Positions 18,231 through 27,338 of a stretch of 64,000 bases of DNA are shown here, in pieces. The notes below the pieces were generated by a model, which ran no database searches, was not told where the DNA came from, and worked only from the letters and a program-made list of their open reading frames with translations. Position 1 is the stretch's first letter. Every line of letters starts with the position of its first letter. Origin of the DNA: Sphingobacterium lumbrici (GTDB lineage Bacteria; Bacteroidota; Bacteroidia; Sphingobacteriales; Sphingobacteriaceae); assembly GCF_006476045.1 (NCBI RefSeq), contig NZ_SRZY01000027.1, positions 1 through 64,000 of the forward strand, in the 5' to 3' direction. A program made the position numbers and the translations under genes.

Positions 18231-18764
18231 TTTTTTTAAGATACGATTTCCTCTGCTTTTAATAGCTGGGGTTGGATTTTCTGAAATACAAAGATGTAAC
18301 TGAGCAATCAATTCCTCTTTAATCCAATCTTCATCATTTTTTAAGTAAAATAGAATATCGAAACAGTTCGCTTTCACGGCTATGGGACAATTCAAATCAA
18401 GCAAACAGGTAAATGTCTTTTCCAAAATAACTTTACGTTGATTATATGCTGGGGCAGTTGATTTATTTTTAGAAGATAAGATCCATATAACTAATTTGGT
18501 ATATGAGCGGAGGCAGCTCCAGTTATTCGTTTGAATATAAGCATCTATAACGCGCTGTGTATAGTCCCTAAAGTAATGCGGTTCTCTTAAAAATATAGTT
18601 TCTATAATCCATGCAGCTCGGAAGGCGATTTGCTTATCGTCGGTTTGTAATGACAGTGCGAATAGTCCATCCACTGGATACAGCTCAAAAATAGAGGAAG
18701 AGATTTCTGAAACCCTAATTTTTAATAAGGTTTCAGAAATCTCTTCATAATTCTTCAAATCCAT
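18207..18764 (-). CDS. Helical (HEAT-like) protein of unknown function
   Basis: About 185 residues, start placed at ATG 18764 (MDLKNYEEISETLLKIRVSE) because the longer frame from 18815 would run into the peptidase gene. The chain is strongly alpha-helical, with paired helices such as LQTDDKQIAFRAAWIIETIF and CPIAVKANCFDILFYLKNDE that look like HEAT/ARM repeats. No catalytic motif is visible. It starts right after the DPP4-like gene (stop at 18766), so the two are translationally linked, and its 3' end overlaps the convergent outer-membrane gene. Confidence 0.75.
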   Translation of the reverse strand: MDLKNYEEISETLLKIRVSEISSSIFELYPVDGLFALSLQTDDKQIAFRAAWIIETIFLREPHYFRDYTQRVIDAYIQTNNWSCLRSYTKLVIWILSSKNKSTAPAYNQRKVILEKTFTCLLDLNCPIAVKANCFDILFYLKNDEDWIKEELIAQLHLCISENPTPAIKSRGNRILKKLKRITNT

Positions 18765-18765
18765 G

Positions 18766-21255
18766 TTAATTCCTAAATGGTCTATCACGGTTAACCTCCA
18801 TGAGGTCAACTTCATTTTGTTTAGACTCTCCTAAAAGATGTTCACTAAAGTAATCAGCCATTTTCCAGAAGAAGTATTCAGTCATATCACCGAACGCATG
18901 ACGCTGCCCTGGTAGTAATACAAAGTCAAAACGTTTGTTTGCTTTAATCAACGCTTCTACCATGCGGATAGAGTTTGCAGGATGCACGTTATTATCAATA
19001 TCTCCTGTCACGATCAATAACTTACCTTTTAAGTTTTTAGCTAAGTCTGTGTTTTTTTGTATTTGGTAGTTAAACGTCGTATCTCCTTTTTCTGTAATAG
19101 ATTCCTGAACCCCGTGATGTCGTTCACTCCACCATCTATTATATATATTGTTTTCATGATTACCCGCACCTGAAACAGCTACTTTGAAAAAATCTGGATA
19201 AACCAGCATCGCTGCTGTTGACATAAATCCGCCTCCGGAATGCCCTGTAATTCCTACTTTATCGATGTCGATGAAATTGTGACGTGCAGCCAGTTGTTCT
19301 GCAACCACTTTTTTATCTTCTAATCCATAGTCCCGCAAGTTGCCGTACCCATAGGTATGATACCATTTAGAACGGGCCGGATGTCCGCCACGATTACCAA
19401 CGGAGACAACAATAAAACCCATCTGTGCAAGACGATCGATACGATCCATACTTCTTCCAAAACTTTTATTCACTGCTTCCGTTTGGGGCCCCGGGTATAC
19501 ATATTCAATGATAGGATAAGTCTTGGTAGAATCAAAATCATAAGGTTTATATAATACACCATAGAGATCTGTAATACCATCGCCCGCCTTTACGTTGAAT
19601 GGCTCAGGGAATTTATATCCGGCAGCAAAAAGCTGAGTCAGATCGGCTTCTTCTAGTTTCATGATTAATTGGCCGGTAGCATTATATAAGTTAGATGCTG
19701 GTACGGTATTAACACGTGAGAAATTATCTATAATGAAAGTGCCACTTTCGCTAACGTTTACTTGATGATCATAATCTCCTGGTGTCAACAACTTGATACC
19801 TGATCCATTTTTGTTGATCGCATAATAATAGGAATAATAAGGGTCAATGTTTTTCTCGCGTCCGTTAGCCTTGAAATATAAAGTACCTGTTGATTCGCTA
19901 TATGAAGTTAATTCCTGGCAATGGAATTCACCTTTGGTAATTTGTCCCAATAGTTTTCCCTGTGTATCATATAGGTAAAAATGACCCCATCCATCCCGTT
20001 GAGACCAATGGATAAATTGGTTGCCATTATTAATAAAGGTCGGTTTTTGAATATCAAGGTACACGTTTGAGCGTTCTTCAACTAATGTGCGTATACTTCC
20101 ATCGACACCTACTGCAAGTAGATCGATGCGTTTTAAATCCCGGCTAGAGCGGGCGATATAAAATTCTTTATCATTACCCAACCAATAGTTGATATAATGT
20201 TTGCCGTTTAAATTTTCTTTTTTTCTGTCTTTAGACCAAAGGCTTAACGTCTGATTTTTGAATCCATAGACAGGAATCTGTTTCGGTTTTAGCGAAGCTG
20301 TATCGAAAAGGTGAAGTTCGACTTCCGTCGAATCAGTTTCTCCCGGCATTAGATACTTATAAGTCTCCAGGGTTGGTCTTTTTCCGCCAACATTATTTAT
20401 TACCCAAAGTGCAGGATTATTTCTGTTGTCTTTTCGAGTCAGAACGAAATACTTACCGTCGGGACTCCAATTTAAACGTACGGGCTTTCTTTTCTTCAAT
20501 TCTTCATCTTCCGATTTTTTATCTCCACTGGTAACACTGTATTCATCTCCGCCCCAGGCATAATATTGTATACCATCCATCGTGAATTGATTTTCTACAA
20601 TTGTAGAGTCCTTTTCATCCTGGATTGCTTTTTTATAGTTAGCATAGTCCATCCAGTATAGATTATAGTTTTTAGCATAATATACGCGTGAGGTGTCCGG
20701 ATTAAAAGTAGCCCAATTCGGTTTTGCTTTTTCCTTGGTGGTATCGCTAAGTTCTTTTAAATCTTTGGAAATAATGTTGTATTCGAAGAAAAAAGTTTTT
20801 TTCTTTATCGTATCCTTTTTATTGGTCAGTTTTTTGATCTCTTCCTTGCTCTTTACCGTATCCTTTGTACTGGGAACTTCAAAACGGATTAAGCTTTCAT
20901 CGTCCAAGAAACGCAGGTTATCCAATGTCAAATGCTGTGCATCAAACGGATTTCGAACGATTGAAGTGATCTTCGCCGCCATTTCGGCATGGTCAAAAAG
21001 TTCGGATTTCTGACGGGATTTAGGATCGACTAAGTACCATTTTTTGCCTGAAGATGTAGTGTATTCATACCAAAATTTGTCCCCATAATTTATCCAATTC
21101 GGCCTTACTTCGGTAGAAAATATCATGGTACGAAGTTTTGAAGGGGAGAATTTAGAGGCCAATTGATAATTAGGTTTTACCTGTTTGTTCTTCTCTTGCG
21201 CATATAAAAGGGAAATGCAGCAGGTAAGGAGTATTCCTAAGATGTAATTCTTCAT
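18766..21255 (-). CDS. S9 family serine peptidase, dipeptidyl peptidase IV-like
   Basis: Exported 829-residue exopeptidase (signal peptide MKNYILGILLTCCISLLYAQ) that in its family removes N-terminal dipeptides. The N-terminal half is a beta-propeller (DPPIV_N). The C-terminal alpha/beta hydrolase has the nucleophile in GHSGGGFMS (near residue 674), Asp in VTGDIDNNVHP (near 752) and His in LPGQRHAFGD (near 784). Length fits the family. Together with the POT peptide transporters in the window it suggests peptide scavenging, though the genes are not linked in an operon. Confidence 0.92.
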   Translation of the reverse strand: MKNYILGILLTCCISLLYAQEKNKQVKPNYQLASKFSPSKLRTMIFSTEVRPNWINYGDKFWYEYTTSSGKKWYLVDPKSRQKSELFDHAEMAAKITSIVRNPFDAQHLTLDNLRFLDDESLIRFEVPSTKDTVKSKEEIKKLTNKKDTIKKKTFFFEYNIISKDLKELSDTTKEKAKPNWATFNPDTSRVYYAKNYNLYWMDYANYKKAIQDEKDSTIVENQFTMDGIQYYAWGGDEYSVTSGDKKSEDEELKKRKPVRLNWSPDGKYFVLTRKDNRNNPALWVINNVGGKRPTLETYKYLMPGETDSTEVELHLFDTASLKPKQIPVYGFKNQTLSLWSKDRKKENLNGKHYINYWLGNDKEFYIARSSRDLKRIDLLAVGVDGSIRTLVEERSNVYLDIQKPTFINNGNQFIHWSQRDGWGHFYLYDTQGKLLGQITKGEFHCQELTSYSESTGTLYFKANGREKNIDPYYSYYYAINKNGSGIKLLTPGDYDHQVNVSESGTFIIDNFSRVNTVPASNLYNATGQLIMKLEEADLTQLFAAGYKFPEPFNVKAGDGITDLYGVLYKPYDFDSTKTYPIIEYVYPGPQTEAVNKSFGRSMDRIDRLAQMGFIVVSVGNRGGHPARSKWYHTYGYGNLRDYGLEDKKVVAEQLAARHNFIDIDKVGITGHSGGGFMSTAAMLVYPDFFKVAVSGAGNHENNIYNRWWSERHHGVQESITEKGDTTFNYQIQKNTDLAKNLKGKLLIVTGDIDNNVHPANSIRMVEALIKANKRFDFVLLPGQRHAFGDMTEYFFWKMADYFSEHLLGESKQNEVDLMEVNRDRPFRN

Positions 21256-21349
21256 GTAATATAGAGAGTTGATAATAATTGATAACGAAATTATCTTTTT
21301 TTAATAAGAAACGGCAGTAGTAAAGTGTAATATTTTTGATAGCAATTTT

Positions 21350-22774
21350 CTAATAAAATTTCTCATTAAAATTGACCAAAAATAATTCTTGCGTGGCGCG
21401 AGTAATGGCAGTATACAACCATCTTAAAAATTCTGTATTCAACATGTCATCGATTAAATAGCCTTGATCGATAAATACGAGTGGCCATTGACCGCCCTGT
21501 GCTTTATGGCAGGTAATAGCATAAGCAAATTTGATTTGAAGCGCATTATAATATGGGTCTTTTTTTATCGCTTCAAGACGATCTTTTTTCGATCCAAAAT
21601 CTTCGTAATCTTTAGCTATACTTTCATACAGTTGCTGTTGTAGATCATAAGGTAATTGAGGTGCATCAACGTGAAGACCATCGAGCAGCACGCGGCAACG
21701 AATCGCATCTCCCTCGTTATTATCCAAGAATTCTAAATAGAGATCAGCAAAGCGGAATCCATGCATGTCGTGTATGTTGCTAACTTTTCGAATAACAGCC
21801 ATATCTCCATTTGCGATAAACCCGGTGTGATTTTCATCGTGCTGCTGCAACCAATAATAATTATTGCGCACGATCATGATTATGTCGCCGCCAGTAACTT
21901 CTTCCTCTCTAAATAGTATTTGATTCCTAATATGCTTATTATAAAGATTTGCAGACTTATTCGATCGACAGATAACCATGCAATTTTCAATTCCATGTTT
22001 GTCGTAGCCGTAGTGTAATCCCTCAATCAATCGTTCACCGGTCATTCTATAGATATCTTTGAATCCGGCTGTTATGAATTTTGGAAAACTATAAGTTGCA
22101 TCGCTTTCGTCCAGTTTTATCTCATTCCGGATCTTAGTGGCATTAAAAAGTATTCCTGAGTTTTTTGCCTGTCGTACCACGTCCGTCATTTCATAACTGA
22201 AAGTCTGAAGCCCGAATTCCTGATTGATATAGTCTGGATTTAAGGCAGGGCTGTTTTCTAATCCAACAGGTGGCAACTGGGCGGTATCTCCCACAAAAAT
22301 GATTACACAGTTCTCTCCGGAACGAACATAGGAGATCAAATCATGTAAGAGACCGTTTGAAAAAATATTTATTCCCTCATTGGATATCATGGATGCTTCA
22401 TCAATAATGAATAATGTATTTTGATGTCGATTTTCAGCGATCGAAAAGTCCATTTGAAATGTAGCCGCCGACTTTTTACGGTATATTTTTTTGTGGACGG
22501 TCAAAGCATTACGCCCCGAATAGGCGCCCATCACTTTAGCGGCTCTTCCTGTAGGAGCAAGAAGAACAGCTCTTTTTTGCAGCTTAGGGAGCGTTTTTAC
22601 CAATGAACTAATAATGGTAGTCTTACCAGTACCTGCATAACCTCTTAAGATAAAGCAGGAGTTTTCCGAAAAAGTATGTAAAAACTCCCCCAATAGAGAA
22701 AACACTTCTTCTTGTTGTTCGGTAGGTCTCCAGGAAAACTCTTGAATGAGAATATTTTTAATATACACATCCAA
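21350..22774 (-). CDS. RecD-like ATP-dependent DNA helicase (SF1)
   Basis: A 474-residue superfamily 1 helicase. Motif I is RGYAGTGKTTIISSLVKTL near residue 44, motif Ia VLLAPTGRAAKVM, motif II LFIIDEASMIS, motif III FVGDTAQLPPVG, and the C-terminal UvrD-like part has FAYAITCHKAQGGQW with RWLYTAITRA. This is the short Bacteroidota type, lacking the long N-terminal region of RecD2. It likely works 5'-3' in DNA repair, but no RecBC is nearby. It is divergent from DUF3822. Confidence 0.88.
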   Translation of the reverse strand: MDVYIKNILIQEFSWRPTEQQEEVFSLLGEFLHTFSENSCFILRGYAGTGKTTIISSLVKTLPKLQKRAVLLAPTGRAAKVMGAYSGRNALTVHKKIYRKKSAATFQMDFSIAENRHQNTLFIIDEASMISNEGINIFSNGLLHDLISYVRSGENCVIIFVGDTAQLPPVGLENSPALNPDYINQEFGLQTFSYEMTDVVRQAKNSGILFNATKIRNEIKLDESDATYSFPKFITAGFKDIYRMTGERLIEGLHYGYDKHGIENCMVICRSNKSANLYNKHIRNQILFREEEVTGGDIIMIVRNNYYWLQQHDENHTGFIANGDMAVIRKVSNIHDMHGFRFADLYLEFLDNNEGDAIRCRVLLDGLHVDAPQLPYDLQQQLYESIAKDYEDFGSKKDRLEAIKKDPYYNALQIKFAYAITCHKAQGGQWPLVFIDQGYLIDDMLNTEFLRWLYTAITRATQELFLVNFNEKFY

Positions 22775-22859
22775 AGTTATTTAAAAGGTTTGTCAATTCA
22801 ATTGTAAAAGCTAATTTTGTTGTCAAAGCTTGGCGTAATCTGCTAAATAATATTATTCA

Positions 22860-23651
22860 ATGAACTACACATCAGAAGAATTTCATATTCACTATATTTC
22901 CTCTTATACGCTATTTGTGAATAGTGACTATGCGTACGACCATTTGGTGGTTGTAGATGAGCAAAAGAATGTTTTGGTTTTCATGAAGTATGAAACAACG
23001 AGACCTTCTACCGACGCAATGAAAATATTGAGCCTGCCTTTCCAACATATTTTTGTGACACTTCCGCATCAAAGTCTCGTTTTGATACCAACGGACGTAT
23101 TTCAACATGCGGAGAAAGATATTTATGCGGATTATTTTATAGACCAGAATACGGACCATACTTACATAAAAAATTTATCTTCGGGTATTACAGCGCTTTA
23201 TCAATATGATTTATTATTATATAATAGATGGAAGAATCTTTTTTCGGAGGCTCATTTTATTCCGTCGTTTGAAGTAATTATACGGCAGGCACAATCAAAT
23301 ATTCCTATTCAGGGGGAGACCTTAGGCGTTCATATTTATGATAGTCAAGCAGATTTATTTTTATATGTCGACGGCGCTTTGCAATTATACAATACATTTG
23401 AAGTACAGACCGCTGACGACTTGAGTTACTTTATGTTAAGTATATTCAAAAACTTCGGCTTCACGAATAAAATTCAACGCATTCTATTAAGTGGCGCGAA
23501 TGAAGGATCGGAATGGGGCGAACGTTTGTCGAAGTATACGGAGGATTTAGAAGTTATAAAAGCAAAATCGAAATGGATAACAGCTAGTGATGATGTGAAA
23601 AGTCATATACTTAATTTAAACATTCTAATAGACAGTCAATTATGCGTATAA
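22860..23651 (+). CDS. DUF3822 family protein
   Basis: A 263-residue cytoplasmic protein matching, by my recognition, the Bacteroidota-specific DUF3822 family, whose fold resembles RNase H/actin-like ATPases (for example GVHIYDSQADLFLYVDGALQLYNTF). Its function is not established. It overlaps rsmD by 10 bp, a conserved arrangement in this phylum, so coupling with 16S rRNA methylation or ribosome biogenesis is plausible but untested. Confidence 0.85.
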   Translation: MNYTSEEFHIHYISSYTLFVNSDYAYDHLVVVDEQKNVLVFMKYETTRPSTDAMKILSLPFQHIFVTLPHQSLVLIPTDVFQHAEKDIYADYFIDQNTDHTYIKNLSSGITALYQYDLLLYNRWKNLFSEAHFIPSFEVIIRQAQSNIPIQGETLGVHIYDSQADLFLYVDGALQLYNTFEVQTADDLSYFMLSIFKNFGFTNKIQRILLSGANEGSEWGERLSKYTEDLEVIKAKSKWITASDDVKSHILNLNILIDSQLCV

Positions 23652-24184
23652 TCGGAGGTAAATTAGGAGGAATCCGACTTAATCCGCCGACGAATCTCCC
23701 TGTGCGGCCTACTACTGATATTGCAAAAGAAGCTTTATTTAATATTTTGTTAAATCAGACGGATATTGACGGAACGACATGTTTGGATTTATTTTGTGGA
23801 ACGGGAAATATTTCTTTCGAACTCGCCTCTCGTGGAGCCAGCCACGTTGATGCGATAGATATACACCCTAAATGCCTTTTTTACATTAAGGATACCTGTG
23901 AAAAGCATAAGATCGAAACCATTCATACACGCAAAGCTGACGTTTTTAAGTATATTACTTCCGCTAAAAAAAACTATGATTTAATCTTTGCTGATCCACC
24001 GTACGATATTGACCGCTTACCACAACTACCCGAAATGATTCTGAACAATAATTTATTGGAGCCCGGGGGCATCCTTGTCGTGGAGCATCCGTCTACGCGT
24101 AAAATGGCCACGCACCCTGCTTTTATAGAAACGCGAAAATACGGATATTCCTCTTTTAGTTTTTACAAACAAAATAATAAATAA
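23642..24184 (+). CDS. rsmD: 16S rRNA (guanine(966)-N(2))-methyltransferase RsmD
   Basis: A 180-residue SAM-dependent methyltransferase acting on G966 of 16S rRNA in the 30S subunit. Motifs: MRIIGGKLGGIRL at the start, PTTDIAKEALFNIL, the SAM-binding DLFCGTGNISFELASRGA near residue 47, and the catalytic LIFADPPYDID near 112. The start codon overlaps the DUF3822 stop by 10 bp, indicating translational coupling. coaD follows after 35 bp that contain a hairpin leader. Confidence 0.95.
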   Translation: MRIIGGKLGGIRLNPPTNLPVRPTTDIAKEALFNILLNQTDIDGTTCLDLFCGTGNISFELASRGASHVDAIDIHPKCLFYIKDTCEKHKIETIHTRKADVFKYITSAKKNYDLIFADPPYDIDRLPQLPEMILNNNLLEPGGILVVEHPSTRKMATHPAFIETRKYGYSSFSFYKQNNK

Positions 24185-24227
24185 TCGAGTTCGCGAGCTC
24201 ACTAAGCAACTATATACACATGAAAAT
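24185..24227 (+). promoter_or_regulatory. Hairpin leader repeat upstream of coaD (copy 1 of 2)
   Basis: The bases before and over the coaD start contain a hairpin GAGTT-CGCG-AGCTC (24187-24200) followed by a conserved tail ACTAAGCAACTATATACAC and the ATG. The same arrangement occurs before the serA-like gene (43527-43569), 35 of 42 positions identical from CGAG onwards. The stem differs by a T to C change that turns a U-G wobble into a C-G pair, so base pairing is preserved. Confidence 0.6.
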
Positions 24228-24681
24228 AGCAGTTTTCCCCGGTTCATTTGATCCATTTACATTAGCCCATAAAGATTTAGTGGATAGATCATTATCGTTG
24301 TTTGATAAAGTATATATTGCGATCGGTATCAATTCTTCAAAGAAAGGATTAATGATATTCGAGAAACGAAAGCAAGCAATTGAATCGGTATATGCCAATT
24401 CAGACCGGGTCATAGTAGATATGTTTTCGGGGCTTACGATTGATTATTGTACATCCGTAGGAGCGCAATTTATATTAAGAGGTCTTCGTAATACGAACGA
24501 CCTAATTTACGAAGATACTATTGCTCAGAATAATTTGATCCTCGCTCCTCATATCGAGACCTATTTTTTATTAAGCAGAAGTGGTACTGCCCATATTTCA
24601 TCGACAATCGTTCGGGATATTTTAGCGAACGGAGGGGCAGTTGATAAATTAGTGCCCCAAGAAGTAATAGATTTTCTATAA
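24220..24681 (+). CDS. coaD: Pantetheine-phosphate adenylyltransferase (PPAT)
   Basis: Fourth enzyme of coenzyme A synthesis: 4'-phosphopantetheine + ATP to dephospho-CoA. At 153 residues it has the normal length. The nucleotidyltransferase signature is FPGSFDPFTLAHKDLV (the TxxH form with His in the ATP site), and the C-terminal ISSTIVRDI is the second conserved motif. It is 35 bp downstream of rsmD, a frequent pairing in bacteria. The leader contains a conserved hairpin shared with the serA-like gene. Confidence 0.96.
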   Translation: MKIAVFPGSFDPFTLAHKDLVDRSLSLFDKVYIAIGINSSKKGLMIFEKRKQAIESVYANSDRVIVDMFSGLTIDYCTSVGAQFILRGLRNTNDLIYEDTIAQNNLILAPHIETYFLLSRSGTAHISSTIVRDILANGGAVDKLVPQEVIDFL

Positions 24682-24683
24682 GT

Positions 24684-25991
24684 TTAAGTTCGCATAAATT
24701 TAATTTTATTACCCTTAATCTTTCCTGATCCATCATTCTTGAGAATGCGGGATGCTATACTTCTTTTTACCGCGATATAAGCTTCATTGTCTTTAACTTC
24801 AATAATGCCAATATCCTCTTTTTCTACACCATCAAGCTGAAGCGTATATCCGACCAAATCAATTTTGTTTACTTTATTTTTTTTACCAACGGGGATATAA
24901 AGTGTAGCATAAGGTGTGTTTGACGGTAACTCGTATTCCTCCTCCAATGTAATCTCTTCGGTTGGACCAGACAGGTACGGGAAATCATCGTCTGGTTTGA
25001 GCATTATAATAACGTCTCCTTCGGTGTTCATACGTGCGGTACGTCCGTTTCTGTGAATGAATGCATCTTCTTTATAAGGTAATTGATAATGGATGATGGT
25101 ATCTACGGCTGGAATATCAAGACCGCGTGCAGCTAAATCTGTTGTTAATAATATGCGATTGCTATTATTTCTAAACTTTAAGAGTGCTAGTTCTCGGTCT
25201 CTTTGTTCTAGACCACCGTGGAAAACATCATGAATTAACATACGATCTTCCAGCAGCTCACTGATATGATCTACAGCATCCCGATGATTACAAAAAATTA
25301 ATATTTTTTTGTCGCCCAGCTGACAGAGTAATTTGAAAAGAGTTTTGAGTTTATGTTGAGGAGAAGAGATGACCTTTTTATACGTCAGATTAGGAATACT
25401 TTCATTATCCGTTAAATAGTCAACGGTAACAGGATCGTTGAGTGTTAAAAAATCAGGATATTCAACTAATTTCGTTGCAGAGGTTAAGATTTTGTGTTCA
25501 ATTTGATTAATCTGTGATAGCAAATTAGACATTTGAGCCTGAAAACCGAGTTCCAATGATTTGTCAAACTCGTCTAATACTACAGTGTGTATTTGTCTGG
25601 GATTAAAATGTCCTCTATCGAGATGGTATATGAGACGTCCGGGGGTGCCAATGAGTATGCTAGGTGCTTCTTTTAATGTATTCCGTTCGATTTTAGTGTC
25701 ATGACCGCCATAACAACAAGTCACCTTATGACCTATTACTACTTTTTTAATAACAGATTCTATTTGTAGCGCTAGTTCCCGTGTAGGTACAATAATGAGT
25801 ACTTGAACAACGTCTTTTAGGGATGGATCCAGTAGCTGCTTGATAATTAGGCAAAAAGCGAGCGTTTTACCGGTTCCGGTAGGAGAGAGAACGACCAGAT
25901 CCTGCTTGGGACTGAATTTTTTCGTAACCTCCAGCTGCATGGGATTCAACGATTCGATACGTAAGTTTTGAAGAATTTTTGCGATGTCCAT
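24684..25991 (-). CDS. DEAD/DEAH-box RNA helicase with DbpA-like RNA-binding domain
   Basis: A 435-residue RNA helicase. Motifs: Q motif NPMQLEVTKKF, Walker A SPTGTGKTLAF, PTRELALQ, GTPGRL, DEFD in place of DEAD (VVLDEFDKSLELGF), SAT, and in the second RecA domain TTDLAARGLDIPAVD and HRNGRTAR. The last 70 residues look like the DbpA RNA-recognition domain, ending in a basic KIKGNKIKFMRT. Likely involved in ribosome assembly. It is convergent with coaD with only 2 bp between stop codons and no terminator between them. Confidence 0.9.
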   Translation of the reverse strand: MDIAKILQNLRIESLNPMQLEVTKKFSPKQDLVVLSPTGTGKTLAFCLIIKQLLDPSLKDVVQVLIIVPTRELALQIESVIKKVVIGHKVTCCYGGHDTKIERNTLKEAPSILIGTPGRLIYHLDRGHFNPRQIHTVVLDEFDKSLELGFQAQMSNLLSQINQIEHKILTSATKLVEYPDFLTLNDPVTVDYLTDNESIPNLTYKKVISSPQHKLKTLFKLLCQLGDKKILIFCNHRDAVDHISELLEDRMLIHDVFHGGLEQRDRELALLKFRNNSNRILLTTDLAARGLDIPAVDTIIHYQLPYKEDAFIHRNGRTARMNTEGDVIIMLKPDDDFPYLSGPTEEITLEEEYELPSNTPYATLYIPVGKKNKVNKIDLVGYTLQLDGVEKEDIGIIEVKDNEAYIAVKRSIASRILKNDGSGKIKGNKIKFMRT

Positions 25992-26293
25992 GGCGCTAAA
26001 TTAATTAAATAATATGGTAGCGATGCGATATAATAATAATTGATTGGTTGAGAATCTTAATCAATAGTTACCGATATGGTTTTACATCGTTGTGCAATTG
26101 TTAAAATATGTTAATATAAATTGATTGAGTGTTTTTTGGTATAGGAATTGATTATCGTTTAACTCATAATTTAGGTTAATAATTGGTTAATAGTAAGCCT
26201 TCAATCTCCCTGATTGAAGGCTTATTGATGTAATATACTTAAATATTGTTAACATGATATAAGAAAGGCATTTAATTTGCTATCTTCACGTAC
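25992..26293. other. Divergent intergenic region with a 12-bp hairpin
   Basis: This AT-rich gap separates the divergent helicase and OmpA genes, so it should hold both promoters. It contains a perfect hairpin at 26194-26224: TAAGCCTTCAAT, loop CTCCCTG, ATTGAAGGCTTA. There is no U run on either side. I see no reading frame. The hairpin may belong to a small RNA or to the OmpA mRNA leader. Confidence 0.4.
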
Positions 26294-26311
26294 GTGAAAA
26301 ACAATAAGAGT

Positions 26312-27199
26312 ATGCTTAAACATAAAAAAATAATTCCATTAACTATATTACTGGGTAGTTTAGTAATGGCGAGCTGTGTTAGCAATAAAAAATATTTGGC
26401 ATTGCAAACACAACATCAGGATTTAGCAACACTTTACCAGAAGGGTCAAGTAGATTTAGCGGAAAGTCGAGCCAAAGTGAAAAGTTTGGAAGACCAATTG
26501 GAACAGGAAAGAAAGAATAATGCTGCATTAAAAGAAGCCTATTCAAAATTGCAAACGACATTGGATAAGAGTATATCGCAAAACTCGCAAGGCAATGTAA
26601 ATATCTCTAAACTAGTGGATGAGATCAATGCTTCAAATAAGTATATTCAACATCTTGTAAATACAAAAAATAAGAGTGATTCATTGAATGTAGTATTGAC
26701 AAATAATTTAACGCGTTCACTGAGTCGTGAAGAATTGCGCGATGTTGACGTAAAAGTATTAAAAGGTGTGGTGTATATTTCTCTCTCTGATAATATGCTT
26801 TACAAATCAGGTAGTTATGAAATATCTGATAAAGCGGGAGAAACATTGAGTAAAATCGCAAAAATTATTCAAGATTATAAGGATTACGAAGTCCTTATAG
26901 AAGGTAACACAGATAGCGATCCTATCTCTAAAACAAACATTCGTAACAATTGGGATTTGAGTACATTAAGAGCATCATCTGTTGTACAGGCATTACAAAA
27001 TAATTACGGTGTAGAACCTAAAAGATTAACTGCAGGGGGACGTGGTGAGTACAATCCTATAGCGGATAATACTACTCCAGAGGGGAAAGCTAGAAATAGA
27101 CGGACACAGATCATCATAACACCTAAGTTGGATCAATTTATGGAATTGATCGACAAGGCTCCGGAAACGGATAGCACACCTACGATAGACGAGTTGTAG
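26312..27199 (+). CDS. OmpA family lipoprotein
   Basis: Outer-membrane lipoprotein that anchors to peptidoglycan. The start is set at ATG 26312 (MLKHKKIIPL), since it gives a clean lipoprotein signal ending in VMASC; a GTG 18 bp upstream is possible. A coiled coil covers residues about 25-115. The C-terminal OmpA-like domain (about 150-280) carries the diaminopimelate-binding signature: LIEGNTDSDP, DLSTLRASSVVQ and RRTQIIITP. A terminator follows at 27223-27260. Confidence 0.92.
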   Translation: MLKHKKIIPLTILLGSLVMASCVSNKKYLALQTQHQDLATLYQKGQVDLAESRAKVKSLEDQLEQERKNNAALKEAYSKLQTTLDKSISQNSQGNVNISKLVDEINASNKYIQHLVNTKNKSDSLNVVLTNNLTRSLSREELRDVDVKVLKGVVYISLSDNMLYKSGSYEISDKAGETLSKIAKIIQDYKDYEVLIEGNTDSDPISKTNIRNNWDLSTLRASSVVQALQNNYGVEPKRLTAGGRGEYNPIADNTTPEGKARNRRTQIIITPKLDQFMELIDKAPETDSTPTIDEL

Positions 27200-27222
27200 A
27201 TTTTATTTAAAATGAGTAAATG

Positions 27223-27260
27223 TCCTTAATAGCAATTGCAAATTGCTTAAGGATATTTTT
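27223..27260 (+). terminator. Terminator after OmpA lipoprotein gene
   Basis: TCCTTAA (27223-27229) and GCAATT (27232-27237) pair with AATTGCTTAAGGA (27241-27253) with a 2-nt bulge, followed by a T run. Confidence 0.7.
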
Positions 27261-27338
27261 TATATAAGGAAATAAAAGATACTTTGTCTAAGTTTGAGAT
27301 AACGGTAAATTTGGCATGATTGTTTATACTCAGCAGGG

